NCBI RefSeq assembly: GCF_900110115.1
Contig: NZ_FOCM01000007.1
Location: 1-64,000 of the forward strand
Reading direction: 5' to 3'
DNA length: 64,000 nucleotides
Source of the DNA: Palleronia pelagia
Lineage (GTDB): Bacteria; Pseudomonadota; Alphaproteobacteria; Rhodobacterales; Rhodobacteraceae
Below are positions 17,131-26,757 of this stretch, piece by piece. A model generated the notes under the pieces. The model saw only the letters and a program-made list of their open reading frames with translations. It ran no database searches and was not told the DNA's origin. The position numbers were made by a program, and so were the translations under genes. Each line of letters opens with the position of its first letter. The stretch's first letter is position 1.

Positions 17131-19809
17131 CTATTGCGCCGCCAATCCGGCCGACAGGTTCTGGCGCAGCGGCACGTGGACCCGGAACGCGGCGCCGTCC
17201 TGGCCCGGCAGGTACGAGATCGTGCCGCCCAGCCGGTGCACGATCTCGCGGCAGATGGCCAGGCCCAGCCCGGCACCCCCCGCCGCGTCCGGATCGCCCA
17301 CGCGGGCGAATTTCTCGAAGATCACGTCCTGGCTTTCACGCGGGATGCCGGCGCCGTTGTCGACGAAGTCGATATCCAGCCCGGCGCCCGCGTGGCGCAC
17401 GCGGATATCGAGCCGGGGATCGGGCGCCTGGCAGTATTTCACCGCGTTGCCGATGAGGTTGATGAAAACCTGGCTCAGCCGGTCGGGATCGGTCTCGATG
17501 AAGACCTGCTCGCGCGCGGGATCGCGCGCCACCGCCATGCGCGTCACCGCGCCCGAGGCCGACAGCGACCGGTCGATGATGCCCGACAGCGGCACGGTCT
17601 CCAGTCGCAGCGACACCTGACCGTTCTCCAGAACGCCCAGGTCCAGCAGGTCGTCCAGCAGCCGCGTCAGGCGCTGCGCCTCGTCGTGGATCACGCCCGA
17701 GAACCGGCTGCGCTGCTCGGGCGTCATATCGCCGCCGTCGCGCAGGATTTCCGAGAACGACCGGATCGAGGTCATGGGCGTGCGCAGCTCGTGGCTGATC
17801 TGGCTGAGAAAGGCGTCCTTCTGGATCGACAGAGCCGTCAGTTTCTCGTTCGCCTCGCGCAGCTGCGCGGCGGTGCGGCTCAGCTCCTCGGACTGCGCCT
17901 CGAGCCTGGCGGAATACTCCATGATCTGCGCCGTCTCGTCGGCCACGCGCATGAGCTCCTCGACCGACACGACCAGGCCGCCGGTGATCTGGCCCACCAT
18001 GGCATGCGCCGTGGCCGCGCCCACTGATCCGGCCAACTGGCGCTCCAGGTGGGTCAGGAAATCGGGCGTGACATCGGGCAGGAAGCCACGCTTGCCCTGC
18101 GCCACCGCCTCGGCGCGGAACAGCCTTTGCGCCTCGCGGCCGCCCAGGATGCGTTGTGCCATCATCAGAAGGTCCTCGGCCTCGACCGTGGCGGGCGTCC
18201 AGCCCCGCGCGCCCGAGCCGAAGCGGAACACGTTGACCATGGCCGCGCCCTGCACCCGCTCGATCGCCGTAGCCTTCGACAGAAGCGACCCGGCGATGAA
18301 GGCCAGGGTGTTCAGGCTCATGGACCAGAAGAAGGCGTGCAGAAGCGGATCCAGCCCGCTGATCCCGAAAAGCGCGTGGGGCCGCAGCCAGTCGAAGCCC
18401 ATGGGTCCCTCGGCCATGGTCGCCGCCGATACGGCGACACCGCCGCCGAAACTGGGCAGGAACAGCGTCCAGGTCCAGACGGCGAAGCCCAGGATCAGCC
18501 CGGCCCCTGCCCCCGCCCGCGTGGCGCCGCGCCAGAAGATGCCCCCCAGGAGCGCCGGCAGGATCTGCGCCACCCCGCAGAACGAGATCAGCCCGATCGA
18601 GGCCAGGAACGCGCCGCCGCCGGTAAACCGGTAGTAGACGTAGCCCAGCGCGAGCAGGCCCACGATACTGGCTCGCCGCGCGCCGATCACCACGTGGCGC
18701 ACGTCGCCCGACACCGTCGCCCCCTGTTCGCGCATGGCCAGCCACAAAGGCACGATCACGTGGTTCGACATCATCGTGGCCAGCGCGATGCAGGCGACGA
18801 TCACCATCGACGTGGCCGAGGAGAAGCCGCCGAGGAAGGCCAGCATGGCGAGGGCGTCCTGCTCCTGCGCGAGCGGTATGGTCAGCACGAACAGATCGGG
18901 GTTCGAACCGGCCGGCATGACCTGCAAGCCCACTGCCGCGATGGGCACGACGAAAAGGCTCAGCGCGAACAGGTAGCTCGGGAAGGCCCAGGACGCGGTG
19001 GCGAGGTGCCGCTCGTCGCTGTTCTCGACCACCATGACCTGAAACATCCGCGGCAGGCACAGGAAGGCCGCGGCCGACAGCATCGTCAGGCCCAGCCAGC
19101 GGCCCGGCTGCAGCTCCCACGTGGCGATGGGCGCGGCCTCGATCAGTTCAAAAGTCTGCGACGGGCCGCCCGCGATGCCCCAGACGACGAACGCCCCCAC
19201 CGCCATCAGCGCCACCAGCTTCACCACCGCCTCGAGCGCGATGGCCGTGACGATGCCGTTGTGCCGTTCGTTCACATCGAGGTTGCGGGTGCCGAAGAGG
19301 ATCGTGAAGACGGCCAACCCGATGGCGACGATCAGCGCGGTGTCGTTCAGGCTGGCCTGCGCGGGTCCGGCCAGCGCAGCGAAGCTCAGCGTCACCGACT
19401 GCAGTTGCAGCGCGATATAGGGCGCGGTGCCGACCACGGCCATCGCGGTCACCAACCCGCCCAGCGCCGTGGACTTCCCGTAGCGCGACGAGATCATGTC
19501 GGCGATCGAGGTGATCCGCTGCACCTGCCCGATGCGGACGATCTTGCGCAGAAGCGCCCACCACCCCACCATCACCAGCGTGGGGCCGAGATAGATCGTC
19601 ACGAATTCCAGCCCCGTGCGCGCCGCCGTGCCCACGGCGCCGTAGAAGGTCCAGGCGGTGCAGTAGATCGACAGCGACAGGGTATAGATCAGCGGGCCGC
19701 GCAGCCACCGCGCCCGGCCACGCCGCGCCGCGCCCTCGGCCCAGAAGGCCACGGCGAACAGAAGCGCGACATAGGCGATGGCCGACACGACCACCAGGTT
19801 CAGCGGCAC
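17131..19809 (-). CDS. Sodium/solute symporter-histidine kinase hybrid
   Basis: A protein of 892 residues. The N-terminal 520 or so residues form about 13 membrane helices of the SSS (sodium/solute symporter) family, with the segment YCTAWTFYGAVGTAARTGLEF near the start typical of this type. Then comes a linker with a coiled-coil (EAQSEELSRTAAQLREANEK), and a complete kinase: H box SQISHELRTPMTSIRSFSE, N box NLIGNAVKY, G1 DNGAGIP and G2 GAGLGLAI. The layout is that of CbrA-like sensors, in which the transport module reports substrate passage; the ligand is unknown. It starts with GTG 19809 behind a GGGGGA site. The receiver gene just upstream is the obvious, but unproven, partner. Confidence 0.93.
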   Translation of the reverse strand: MPLNLVVVSAIAYVALLFAVAFWAEGAARRGRARWLRGPLIYTLSLSIYCTAWTFYGAVGTAARTGLEFVTIYLGPTLVMVGWWALLRKIVRIGQVQRITSIADMISSRYGKSTALGGLVTAMAVVGTAPYIALQLQSVTLSFAALAGPAQASLNDTALIVAIGLAVFTILFGTRNLDVNERHNGIVTAIALEAVVKLVALMAVGAFVVWGIAGGPSQTFELIEAAPIATWELQPGRWLGLTMLSAAAFLCLPRMFQVMVVENSDERHLATASWAFPSYLFALSLFVVPIAAVGLQVMPAGSNPDLFVLTIPLAQEQDALAMLAFLGGFSSATSMVIVACIALATMMSNHVIVPLWLAMREQGATVSGDVRHVVIGARRASIVGLLALGYVYYRFTGGGAFLASIGLISFCGVAQILPALLGGIFWRGATRAGAGAGLILGFAVWTWTLFLPSFGGGVAVSAATMAEGPMGFDWLRPHALFGISGLDPLLHAFFWSMSLNTLAFIAGSLLSKATAIERVQGAAMVNVFRFGSGARGWTPATVEAEDLLMMAQRILGGREAQRLFRAEAVAQGKRGFLPDVTPDFLTHLERQLAGSVGAATAHAMVGQITGGLVVSVEELMRVADETAQIMEYSARLEAQSEELSRTAAQLREANEKLTALSIQKDAFLSQISHELRTPMTSIRSFSEILRDGGDMTPEQRSRFSGVIHDEAQRLTRLLDDLLDLGVLENGQVSLRLETVPLSGIIDRSLSASGAVTRMAVARDPAREQVFIETDPDRLSQVFINLIGNAVKYCQAPDPRLDIRVRHAGAGLDIDFVDNGAGIPRESQDVIFEKFARVGDPDAAGGAGLGLAICREIVHRLGGTISYLPGQDGAAFRVHVPLRQNLSAGLAAQ

Positions 19810-19836
19810 GGGCTCAGTCCCCCTGGACGGGCGCGC

Positions 19837-20184
19837 TCACGCACCCGGCCCGTCCGCCGAGCGCGCCAGCGCCATGGACAGGAGCCGCGCCGCCCCGATC
19901 AGCAGCGCCCAGACCCCGAACAGGTAGAGCCCGCCGCGCGCCGTCGAAGCGGCGGCGCCACCGTCGCCCTGTCCGGCCCATAGGATGGGCAGAAAGAACA
20001 GCACGGCCGCCAGAACCGGCAGCAGACGCGCCGCGTCGGTCAGGCGGCGCCGCTCGTAGCCGTCGCGCCCGCTGAAGGGCGCGGGATCGGGGACCGGCAC
20101 GGCGCTCGCAGGGTCGACCGGCGGCCGCTCGGCCGGGATAGTCTCCGGGTCCGACGGGCCTGGGCCGGCATCCCGGGTGCTCAT
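19837..20184 (-). CDS. Hypothetical membrane-anchored protein
   Basis: A protein of 115 residues: a Pro/acidic N-terminal half (about 45 residues, predicted disordered), then two membrane helices (LLPVLAAVLFFLPILWAG and LYLFGVWALLIGAARLLSMAL). No family recognised. Its ATG overlaps the stop of the receiver gene (ATGA), and the symporter-kinase follows 27 bases downstream, so it is the middle gene of a three-gene signalling operon. Such small membrane proteins in this position are often seen in Rhodobacterales, but I can assign no function. Confidence 0.7.
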   Translation of the reverse strand: MSTRDAGPGPSDPETIPAERPPVDPASAVPVPDPAPFSGRDGYERRRLTDAARLLPVLAAVLFFLPILWAGQGDGGAAASTARGGLYLFGVWALLIGAARLLSMALARSADGPGA

Positions 20185-20573
20185 TGCGGAGCCTCGGTCG
20201 AGGGCGCCGCGATCAGGCGAACGGCTTCCAGAAGGGCCTGGTTCGAGAAGGGCTTCACCATGAACTCGGTCGCGCCCAGCCGCAGGGCAAGATCGCGATC
20301 CTTCTGCTGGCCGCGCGCAGTCAGAACCAGCACCGGCAGCTCTCTCATGGACTCGTCGGCGCGAAGGTCGGCAAGGATGTCGTATCCCGACCGGTCGGGC
20401 AGCATGACGTCGAGGATCACGAGATCGGGCGCGCGGGCGCGAACGGCGTCCACCGCGTCGGCCCCGTCGGCATGGGTCGACACGCGCCATCCGTCCCGCG
20501 ACAGGATGAAACGCACCGCTTCGATGATATTGGGCTCGTCCTCGATCAGCAGGACGCGCTTGCCGTCGCTCAA
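20181..20573 (-). CDS. Single-domain response regulator (CheY-like receiver)
   Basis: A receiver domain of 130 residues without an output domain. The acidic pair is in LLIEDEPN (Glu11-Asp12), the phosphoacceptor is Asp55 in VILDVMLPD, then LTARG and the conserved Lys in MVKPF. The preferred start is TTG 20573 (reading LSDGKRVLL): GAGGGGAGG stands five bases before it. GTG 20576 would be too close to this site and ATG 20624 has none. It leads the run receiver, small membrane protein, symporter-kinase, FliM-like protein. Phosphorylation by the hybrid kinase is inferred from this order. Confidence 0.9.
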   Translation of the reverse strand: MSDGKRVLLIEDEPNIIEAVRFILSRDGWRVSTHADGADAVDAVRARAPDLVILDVMLPDRSGYDILADLRADESMRELPVLVLTARGQQKDRDLALRLGATEFMVKPFSNQALLEAVRLIAAPSTEAPQ

Positions 20574-20669
20574 CACACAGCCTCCCCTCTGTGGTCCGGC
20601 GATGGTGTCCCACCGGCTCGGCACAGTATGGCGGGGTGCCGGGGCCGAGTCAAAATCAACTCCTCCCTT

Positions 20670-21980
20670 TCATTCCTCGGCGCCGGGCAGGATCGACGGC
20701 TCGCGCCGCGCGGGGCATCCTTCGCGCGGGCACAGGCGACAGGACTGGCCCACCGGACGCGGACGATCGGGGGGGTGCGCGCTGGCCTCGGCGGGCAAGA
20801 CCAGCATGGTGGCCCGCAGCACGACCGGCTCGGACGGGTCGCGCGGCTGAGTCCTTTCGGCGGCGGCGAAGGCCTGCACGGGGCGCGTGGCGCGGCCGGG
20901 CTGGATCAGCGCGCAGGCAACGGGCCGCGGCGACCACAGCGCCTCGAACAGTGGCCAGAGCGGGCAGCCCGCCCCGAAGCGCGGGATCTCGAACCCGGTC
21001 AAAGGCCGCCGCAGCGTCAAGGCGCCCGCCCCGTCGCAAACCGCAAGGCCCAGCGGTGTGCCGACCACATCCTCGGGCGCCGAGGCAAGCCGCCGCATGG
21101 CCAGCGGCACTGTCACGTCGGCCGCCACGGCGACGCGGAAGGGATCAAGCGCACCCGTGCGCTGCAACACGTCGCGCAGCGTGTCGAGCGGCAACTGCGC
21201 CGCATCGCGGGCATAGTCGCGCAAATGCTGAAGCAGCACGGCGCGATCCGGCCCGTCGGGCAGGGTCCCGGCCAGGTCCTCGGGCGCGGATGCACCGGTC
21301 TCGAGTTCGGCCACGTGGAACGCCCGGTCGGTCAGCCACGCCTCCATCTCGTCCTGGGGCGTCTGCACGTCGTGCTCGGGGCCCGTCCCGGCATCGAGAT
21401 AGCTGGCCAGGCGCCTCGCGCTGTTGGCCAGGCGCAGGCTGTCCTCGTGCAGGTTGCGGTGGAACCGCGCCCGCCAGTCCGCAGGCAGCGCCGCATCCTC
21501 GGCCAGGATGGCCGAGGTCGACTGGATCGCGGTCACCGTGGACAGGACGTCGTGCACCGAGGCCGACAGCAACGGGTCGTGGCTCAGCCGGTCGCCCAGC
21601 GTGGCGATGCCCCGCTCGAGCGTGGCGATGCGGTCGGCCTGCGCGGCGATCAGGGCCGACCACCCGGGATACGCGGCCGCCATCGCCTCGACCCGGCCGA
21701 TCTCGGGCGCGACCGCGTCCCCGTCGCCCGCCCGGCCGGCGGCCCGGCGCATGTCCTCGATCAGCGCGACCTCGGCGCCCCGGGACAGCGCCGCCGCGTC
21801 GGCGCCCAGCGCCTCGGCCAGCCGGGCCAGCACCCGCCCCCCGATGGGCCGCCGGCCGTGTTCGATGAGGTTGAGATAGGACGGAGAGATCCCGGCCTGC
21901 CGCGCCAGGTCGGCCTGCGCGATCCCGGTCTCGAGCCGAAGGGCCCGGATGCGCGCCCCTTCCCCCGTGGTGTCGGCCAT
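20670..21980 (-). CDS. XRE-type transcriptional regulator, ScfR/short-chain acyl-CoA sensing type
   Basis: A protein of 436 residues. Residues 8-62 are a helix-turn-helix of the XRE class (IRALRLETGIAQADLARQAGISPSYLNLIE split as AQADLARQAG-ISPSYLNLIE). The C-terminal part corresponds to the DUF2083 region of ScfR/RamB/MccR-type regulators, ending in a Cys cluster QSCRLCPREGCPAR that probably binds zinc. Relatives control acetate, propionate, methylcitrate and ethylmalonyl-CoA genes in response to acyl-CoA. The start at ATG 21980 (MADTTGEG) is the usual N-terminus. It is divergent from a LIV-type importer followed by acs, which fits control of short-chain acid use. Confidence 0.88.
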   Translation of the reverse strand: MADTTGEGARIRALRLETGIAQADLARQAGISPSYLNLIEHGRRPIGGRVLARLAEALGADAAALSRGAEVALIEDMRRAAGRAGDGDAVAPEIGRVEAMAAAYPGWSALIAAQADRIATLERGIATLGDRLSHDPLLSASVHDVLSTVTAIQSTSAILAEDAALPADWRARFHRNLHEDSLRLANSARRLASYLDAGTGPEHDVQTPQDEMEAWLTDRAFHVAELETGASAPEDLAGTLPDGPDRAVLLQHLRDYARDAAQLPLDTLRDVLQRTGALDPFRVAVAADVTVPLAMRRLASAPEDVVGTPLGLAVCDGAGALTLRRPLTGFEIPRFGAGCPLWPLFEALWSPRPVACALIQPGRATRPVQAFAAAERTQPRDPSEPVVLRATMLVLPAEASAHPPDRPRPVGQSCRLCPREGCPARREPSILPGAEE

Positions 21981-22023
21981 CGGCAAATTCCCCTGTGAAT
22001 CCAACGGTCTTCTGCGGCACAGC

Positions 22024-22037
22024 GTAAAATTGTTTAC
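22024..22037. promoter_or_regulatory. Inverted repeat GTAAA-N4-TTTAC, likely operator of the divergent regulator
   Basis: A 5+5-bp perfect inverted repeat in a strikingly A+T-rich 60-base stretch between the regulator start (21980) and the importer gene (22205). Further TTTAC/GTAAA-like half sites (near 22065-22069) follow. It is 44 bases upstream of the regulator start, suggesting autoregulation and perhaps control of the importer. Binding is inferred only. Confidence 0.5.
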
Positions 22038-22204
22038 AAAATGCCAATGTATATTGTTCATTAATTTACAGAAAAACCGATACTCATCAATGCCTTGTTG
22101 AGACGTTTGCGGATCTCCGTATTAATCGTGCCATCCTTGTAAAAGGGTGGGTCCGCGCGGAGGAATCACGGTCGCGGACGAAAAAACCAAACGGGAGGAC
22201 TTCC

Positions 22205-23587
22205 ATGACGTCATCTAACTTCACACGTCGCGGCCTGCTGAAGACCGGCGCCGCCTCGGGCACCGTTCTGGCGACGCCGACGATCTTCACCGGGGCCGCC
22301 TGGGCCGAAGCGCATACCGGCTTCACCAACGCACCGCAGGGCGACACCGTCACGCTGGGCTTCAACGTGCCGCAGTCGGGCCCCTATGCCGACGAGGGCG
22401 CGGACGAGCTGCGCGCGTTCGAGCTGGCCGTCGAGCACCTGAACGGCGAAGGCGACGGCGGCATGCTGAACACCTTCTCGTCCAAGACGCTGGAAGGGAA
22501 CGGCATCAACGGCAAGCGCGTCGAGTACGTGACCGGTGACACCCAGACCAAGTCGGACGCCGCACGCGCCTCGGCCCGCTCGATGATCGAGAAGGACGGC
22601 GCCGTGATGGTTTCGGGCGGCTCGTCCTCGGGCGTGGCCGTGGCCGTCCAGGCGCTGTGCCAGGAAGCCGGCATCATCTTCATGGCCGGTCTGACCCACT
22701 CGAACGACACGACGGGCAAGGACCGCAAGGCCAACGGCTTCCGCCACTTCTTCAACTCGTACATGTCGGGCGCCGCGCTCGCGCCGATCCTGGCCGCGCA
22801 GTACGGCACGGACCGCAAGGCGTATCACCTGACGGCCGACTACAACTGGGGCTACACCACCGAGCAGGCGGTCCGCGAATCGACCGAGGCGCAGGGCTGG
22901 GAAACCGTGAACGCGGTGAAGACCCCGCTGACCCAGACCGACTTCTCGTCCTACATCACGCCGGTCCTGAACTCGGGCGCCGACGTGCTGGTGCTGAACC
23001 ACTACGGCGGCAACATGGTCAACTCGCTGACCAACGCCGTGCAGTTCGGACTGCGTGAAGCCACCGCCAACGGCAAGCAGTTCGAGATCGTCGTGCCGCT
23101 CTACTCCGAGCTGATGGCGCAGGGCGCGGGCGAGAACATCGCCGGCATCCTCGGCAGCCAGAACTGGGACTGGAAGCTCGAGAACCAGCTGGGCGAGCGT
23201 TACATCGGCACCAACGCCTTCGTGCAATCCTTCGGCAACAAGTATGGCCGCCCGCCGAGCCAGGCCGCCCATACCTGCTACGTGCAGACGCTGCTGTATG
23301 CCGACGCGGTCAACCGCGCGGGCAGCTTCAACCCCTGCGCGGTGGTCGAGGCCCTGGAAGGCTTCGAGTTCGACGGCCTGGGCAACGGCCCGACGCTGTA
23401 TCGCGCCGAAGACCACCAGTGCTTCAAGGACGTCGTCGTGGTGCGCGGCAAGGAGAACCCCGAGAACGAGTTCGACCTGGTCGAAATCGTCGAGGTCACG
23501 CCGACGGACCAGGTCACCTACCCGCCTGATCACCCCCAGTTCGGTGGCGGCGACGCCACGCTGGGCGAGTGCAACCCCGGCGCCTGA
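22205..23587 (+). CDS. LIV-type ABC transporter substrate-binding protein (Tat-exported)
   Basis: A protein of 460 residues with an N-terminal twin-arginine signal (TRRGLLKTGAASG, Arg8-Arg9) cleaved near AWAEA. The mature part is a periplasmic-binding-protein type I fold as in LivJ/UrtA-like proteins (TVTLGFNVPQSGPYADEG, then MVSGGSSSGVAVAVQ and the ADVLVLNHYGGN strand). Four to five Cys are present in the mature domain. The substrate is not readable; the acs-linked setting and the acyl-CoA-type regulator suggest a short-chain acid, amide or related compound instead of a branched-chain amino acid. AGGAGG precedes ATG 22205. It is the first gene of a six-gene operon ending with acs, and a hairpin follows it. 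Confidence 0.92.
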   Translation: MTSSNFTRRGLLKTGAASGTVLATPTIFTGAAWAEAHTGFTNAPQGDTVTLGFNVPQSGPYADEGADELRAFELAVEHLNGEGDGGMLNTFSSKTLEGNGINGKRVEYVTGDTQTKSDAARASARSMIEKDGAVMVSGGSSSGVAVAVQALCQEAGIIFMAGLTHSNDTTGKDRKANGFRHFFNSYMSGAALAPILAAQYGTDRKAYHLTADYNWGYTTEQAVRESTEAQGWETVNAVKTPLTQTDFSSYITPVLNSGADVLVLNHYGGNMVNSLTNAVQFGLREATANGKQFEIVVPLYSELMAQGAGENIAGILGSQNWDWKLENQLGERYIGTNAFVQSFGNKYGRPPSQAAHTCYVQTLLYADAVNRAGSFNPCAVVEALEGFEFDGLGNGPTLYRAEDHQCFKDVVVVRGKENPENEFDLVEIVEVTPTDQVTYPPDHPQFGGGDATLGECNPGA

Positions 23588-23598
23588 GCCGAGACCCG

Positions 23599-23620
23599 CG
23601 GGCGGCCCCTGGGCCGCCCG
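23599..23620 (+). other. Intercistronic hairpin after the binding-protein gene
   Basis: CGGGCGGCCC and GGGCCGCCCG form a 10-bp perfect stem, 11 bases after the binding-protein stop and before the permease gene. With no T run it is more likely to stabilise the upstream message, the usual way of making binding protein in excess over membrane parts, than to end transcription. Confidence 0.6.
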
Positions 23621-23652
23621 CCCTTCCCCACCCAAATTAACGGAATGGAGCC

Positions 23653-24690
23653 ATGGACGGACTCATCCTTCAGATCCTCAATGGCCTGGACAAGGGCAGC
23701 GCCTACGCGCTGATCGCACTGGGCCTGACGCTGATCTTCGGCACCCTGGGTGTCGTCAATTTCGCCCATGGCGCATTGTTCATGATCGGCGCCTTCTGCG
23801 CCGTGACCCTGCAGCGCATCCTGAACCTCGGCTTCGTGGACGAGGGCGCGACATCGTCCAGTGTCGGCGGCTTCTCGTTCGGCGGCGCGCAGGAAACCCC
23901 GTATGTCGAGCACTGGTTCGGCGAGGCCGTGGGCGGCACGATCATCGACTGGTCCGTGCCCCTGGCCATTCTCTTCGCCATCCCCGTCATGATGCTGGTG
24001 GGCATCGCCATGGAGCGGGGTCTCATCAAGCATTTCTACAAGCGCCCGCACGCGGACCAGATCCTGGTGACCTTCGGCCTGGCCATCGTGCTGCAGGAAG
24101 TGGTGAAGTTCTACTTCGGCGCCAACCCGATCCCGACGCCCGCGCCCGACGCCTTCACCGGCTCGTTCGATTTCGGAGTGCTGATCGGCTATGACCCGTT
24201 CACCATCGTCTATCCCTACTGGCGCCTGGTCTACTTCGTCTTCGCGATGGTCATCATCGCCGCCGTCTTCGGCTTCCTGCAGTTCACCACCTTCGGGATG
24301 GTGGTCCGCGCCGGCATGGCCGACCGCGAAACCGTGGGCCTGCTGGGCATCGACATCGACAAGCGCTTCACCATCATGTTCGCCATCGCTGCCTGCGTCG
24401 CGGGTTTGGCGGGCGTCATGTACACGCCGATCAACTCGCCCAACTACCACATGGGCATGGACTTCCTCGTCCTCAGCTTCGTGGTGGTGGTCGTGGGCGG
24501 CATGGGGTCGCTTCCGGGCGCCGTGCTGGCGGGCTTCCTGCTGGGCATCCTCGAAAGCTTCGCCTCGATGGCCGAGGTCATCGATATCGTGCCCGGCATC
24601 AACCAGATCATCATCTACCTAGTCGCCATCGTCATTCTGCTCACCCGGCCGCGTGGCCTGATGGGCCGCAAGGGCGTGATGGAGGAATAA
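23653..24690 (+). CDS. LIV-type ABC transporter permease (LivH family)
   Basis: A protein of 345 residues with about eight membrane helices. Family marks are the start LILQILNGLDKGSAYALIALGL, FGTLGVVNFAHGALFMIGAF, the LVTFGLAIVLQE helix and VVVVGGMGSLPGAVLAGFLLG. It is the first inner-membrane half of the importer. It carries a roughly 35-residue insertion after the second helix (about residues 60-95) compared with the 300-residue LivH of enterobacteria. The next gene starts three bases after its stop, so the two permeases are co-translated. Confidence 0.93.
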   Translation: MDGLILQILNGLDKGSAYALIALGLTLIFGTLGVVNFAHGALFMIGAFCAVTLQRILNLGFVDEGATSSSVGGFSFGGAQETPYVEHWFGEAVGGTIIDWSVPLAILFAIPVMMLVGIAMERGLIKHFYKRPHADQILVTFGLAIVLQEVVKFYFGANPIPTPAPDAFTGSFDFGVLIGYDPFTIVYPYWRLVYFVFAMVIIAAVFGFLQFTTFGMVVRAGMADRETVGLLGIDIDKRFTIMFAIAACVAGLAGVMYTPINSPNYHMGMDFLVLSFVVVVVGGMGSLPGAVLAGFLLGILESFASMAEVIDIVPGINQIIIYLVAIVILLTRPRGLMGRKGVMEE

Positions 24691-24693
24691 GCC

Positions 24694-25977
24694 ATGACCG
24701 ATCAAACCACCGACACCCGCATGGACGCGACCCGACCGCGCGCGTCCGCGGCTCACAAGAGCAGCGGCCTGCTGGGTCTGACCGGCAAGGACCTGGGGCT
24801 GTTCATCATCGTGGCACTGCTGACGATCCTGGCGCCGTTCATCCTGAACCCCTTCCCCGAAGGCAGCGCCCTGGCGCAGTTCAACGGCGGCTATCCCGAC
24901 CTGATGCAGCGTTTCGTGATCTTCGGGATCTTCGCCATCGGCTTCAACATCCTGTTCGGCCTGACCGGCTATCTCAGCTTCGGCCACGCCGCCTTTCTGG
25001 GCGTGGGCTCCTACGCCGCGATCTGGATGATGAAGCTGCTGACGCTGAACGTCATCCCCGCGATCATCATGTCGATCGTCTTCGCCGGGATCTTCGCCCT
25101 GGTGGTCGGCTACATCTCGCTGCGGCGGTCGGGGATCTACTTCTCGATCCTGACGCTGGCCTTCGCGCAGATGAGCTACGCGCTGGCCTACTCGGTGCTG
25201 ACCCCCATCACGGGCGGCGAGACCGGCTTGCAGCTGAAGGCCACCGACACCCCGCTGCTGTCGAACCTCGGCCCCACCGAGATCGGGCGCGCCAACTTCT
25301 TCGGCGTCGACATGCGCGCGAGCTACGAGATGGCGATTGGCGACTGGCTGTTCACCTTCAACGCCGGCTACTACATCGCGGCCGTCTTCATGCTGCTCAG
25401 CTTCTACCTGGCGATCCGGCTGTTCCGTTCGCCCTTCGGGATGATGCTGCGCGCCGTGAAATCGAACCAGCAGCGCATGAACTACACCGGGCTGAACTCG
25501 CGCCCCTATACCCTGGCGGCCTTCGTCATCTCGGGCATGTATGCCGGTCTCGCCGGCGGCCTGATGGTCGCGATGGACACCCAGGTGGGCCCCGAGCGGA
25601 TGTTCTGGACCGCCAGCGGCGAGGTGGTGCTGATGACCATCCTCGGCGGCGCGGGCACACTGATCGGCCCGGTGCTGGGCGCGGGCATGATCAAATACAT
25701 GGAAAACATCGTGTCCAAGATCAACGACGGCATCCTGCACCAGTGGTTCGCCTTCATGCCCGACGGGATCGAGGACTTCCTGGTCTTCGTCATCCATCCC
25801 TTCATCGGCAAGGGCTGGCACCTGACCCTGGGCCTTCTGTTCATGCTGGTCGTGATCTTCCTGCCCGGCGGGCTGGTCGAGGGCGGACAGCGCATCGCAT
25901 CGGTGTTCCGCCGCAAGGAGACCAAGACGTCCACCGTCGAGAAATCCGCGGCCGAACAACAGCAGCACTCGGAATAA
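24694..25977 (+). CDS. LIV-type ABC transporter permease (LivM family)
   Basis: A protein of 427 residues with a charged 30-residue N-terminus, about ten membrane helices and a charged cytoplasmic tail ([14 protein letters not shown]). LivM features include [42 protein letters not shown] and [21 protein letters not shown]. It pairs with the preceding permease. An insertion of about 60 residues sits between helices near residues 160-215 (between [20 protein letters not shown] and [10 protein letters not shown]), which may shape the substrate path. Start at ATG 24694 follows GGAGG at four bases. Confidence 0.93.
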   Translation: MTDQTTDTRMDATRPRASAAHKSSGLLGLTGKDLGLFIIVALLTILAPFILNPFPEGSALAQFNGGYPDLMQRFVIFGIFAIGFNILFGLTGYLSFGHAAFLGVGSYAAIWMMKLLTLNVIPAIIMSIVFAGIFALVVGYISLRRSGIYFSILTLAFAQMSYALAYSVLTPITGGETGLQLKATDTPLLSNLGPTEIGRANFFGVDMRASYEMAIGDWLFTFNAGYYIAAVFMLLSFYLAIRLFRSPFGMMLRAVKSNQQRMNYTGLNSRPYTLAAFVISGMYAGLAGGLMVAMDTQVGPERMFWTASGEVVLMTILGGAGTLIGPVLGAGMIKYMENIVSKINDGILHQWFAFMPDGIEDFLVFVIHPFIGKGWHLTLGLLFMLVVIFLPGGLVEGGQRIASVFRRKETKTSTVEKSAAEQQQHSE

Positions 25978-25989
25978 GGAGCCGGACCC

Positions 25990-26748
25990 ATGGGAATCCT
26001 TGAAGTCAAGAACGTGGGCAAGCGCTTCGGCGGGTTGCAGGCCCTGGGGGACGTGAACCTCAGCGTGAAGGAAAACACCTGCCACGCGATCATCGGGCCC
26101 AACGGGGCGGGCAAGTCCACCCTGCTGAACTGCCTGATCGGCAAGCTGATCCCCGACACGGGCAGCGTCATGTTCGACGGCCAGTCGGTGCTGGGGCGCA
26201 AGCCGCACGAGATCAACCAGATGGGCATTTCCCGGGTGTTCCAGACACCCGAGATCTTCGGCGACCTGTCGGTGTTCGAGAACGTGATGATCCCCTGCTT
26301 CGCCAAGCGGGACGGATCGTTCCGGATGCACGCCTACGAGTCCTGCGACGCCGAGACCGACATCATCGCCAAGGCCGAGGCGATGCTGGACGAGGTCAAC
26401 ATGCTGGAAAAGCGCAACGTCGTGGCCTCGTCCCTGTCGCGCGGCGACAAGCGGCGGCTCGAGATGGCCATGTGCCTCAGCCAGAAGCCCAAGCTGCTGC
26501 TGCTGGACGAACCCACCGCCGGCATGGCGCGGGCCGATACCAACAACACCATCGACCTGCTGAAGACCATCAAGGCCAAGGGCGAACTGACCATGTGCAT
26601 CATCGAGCACGACATGCACGTGGTCTTCTCGCTCGCCGACCGGATCACGGTGCTCGCCCAGGGCACGCCGCTGGTCGAGGACACACCCGAGAACATCAAG
26701 GGCCATCCGAAGGTCCGCGAAGCCTACCTGGGCGAGGCCGAGGTTTAG
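25990..26748 (+). CDS. LIV-type ABC transporter ATPase (LivG family)
   Basis: An ATPase of 252 residues. Walker A is IIGPNGAGKST (Gly36 to Thr44), Walker B is LLLLDEPTAGM, and the switch His is in CIIEHDM. The signature loop reads SSLSRGDKRRLE instead of the common LSGGQ; variants of this loop are normal in LivG proteins. It drives the importer with the LivF-like ATPase encoded downstream. It starts 12 bases after the permease stop with AAGGAG upstream. Confidence 0.94.
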   Translation: MGILEVKNVGKRFGGLQALGDVNLSVKENTCHAIIGPNGAGKSTLLNCLIGKLIPDTGSVMFDGQSVLGRKPHEINQMGISRVFQTPEIFGDLSVFENVMIPCFAKRDGSFRMHAYESCDAETDIIAKAEAMLDEVNMLEKRNVVASSLSRGDKRRLEMAMCLSQKPKLLLLDEPTAGMARADTNNTIDLLKTIKAKGELTMCIIEHDMHVVFSLADRITVLAQGTPLVEDTPENIKGHPKVREAYLGEAEV

Positions 26749-26757
26749 GGGCCGCCG

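Noticed and set aside
18049-19983. A 644-codon His/Arg/Gln-rich open frame opposite the symporter-kinase
   Set aside because: Low-complexity repeat-like composition is the mirror of hydrophobic codons on the other strand.
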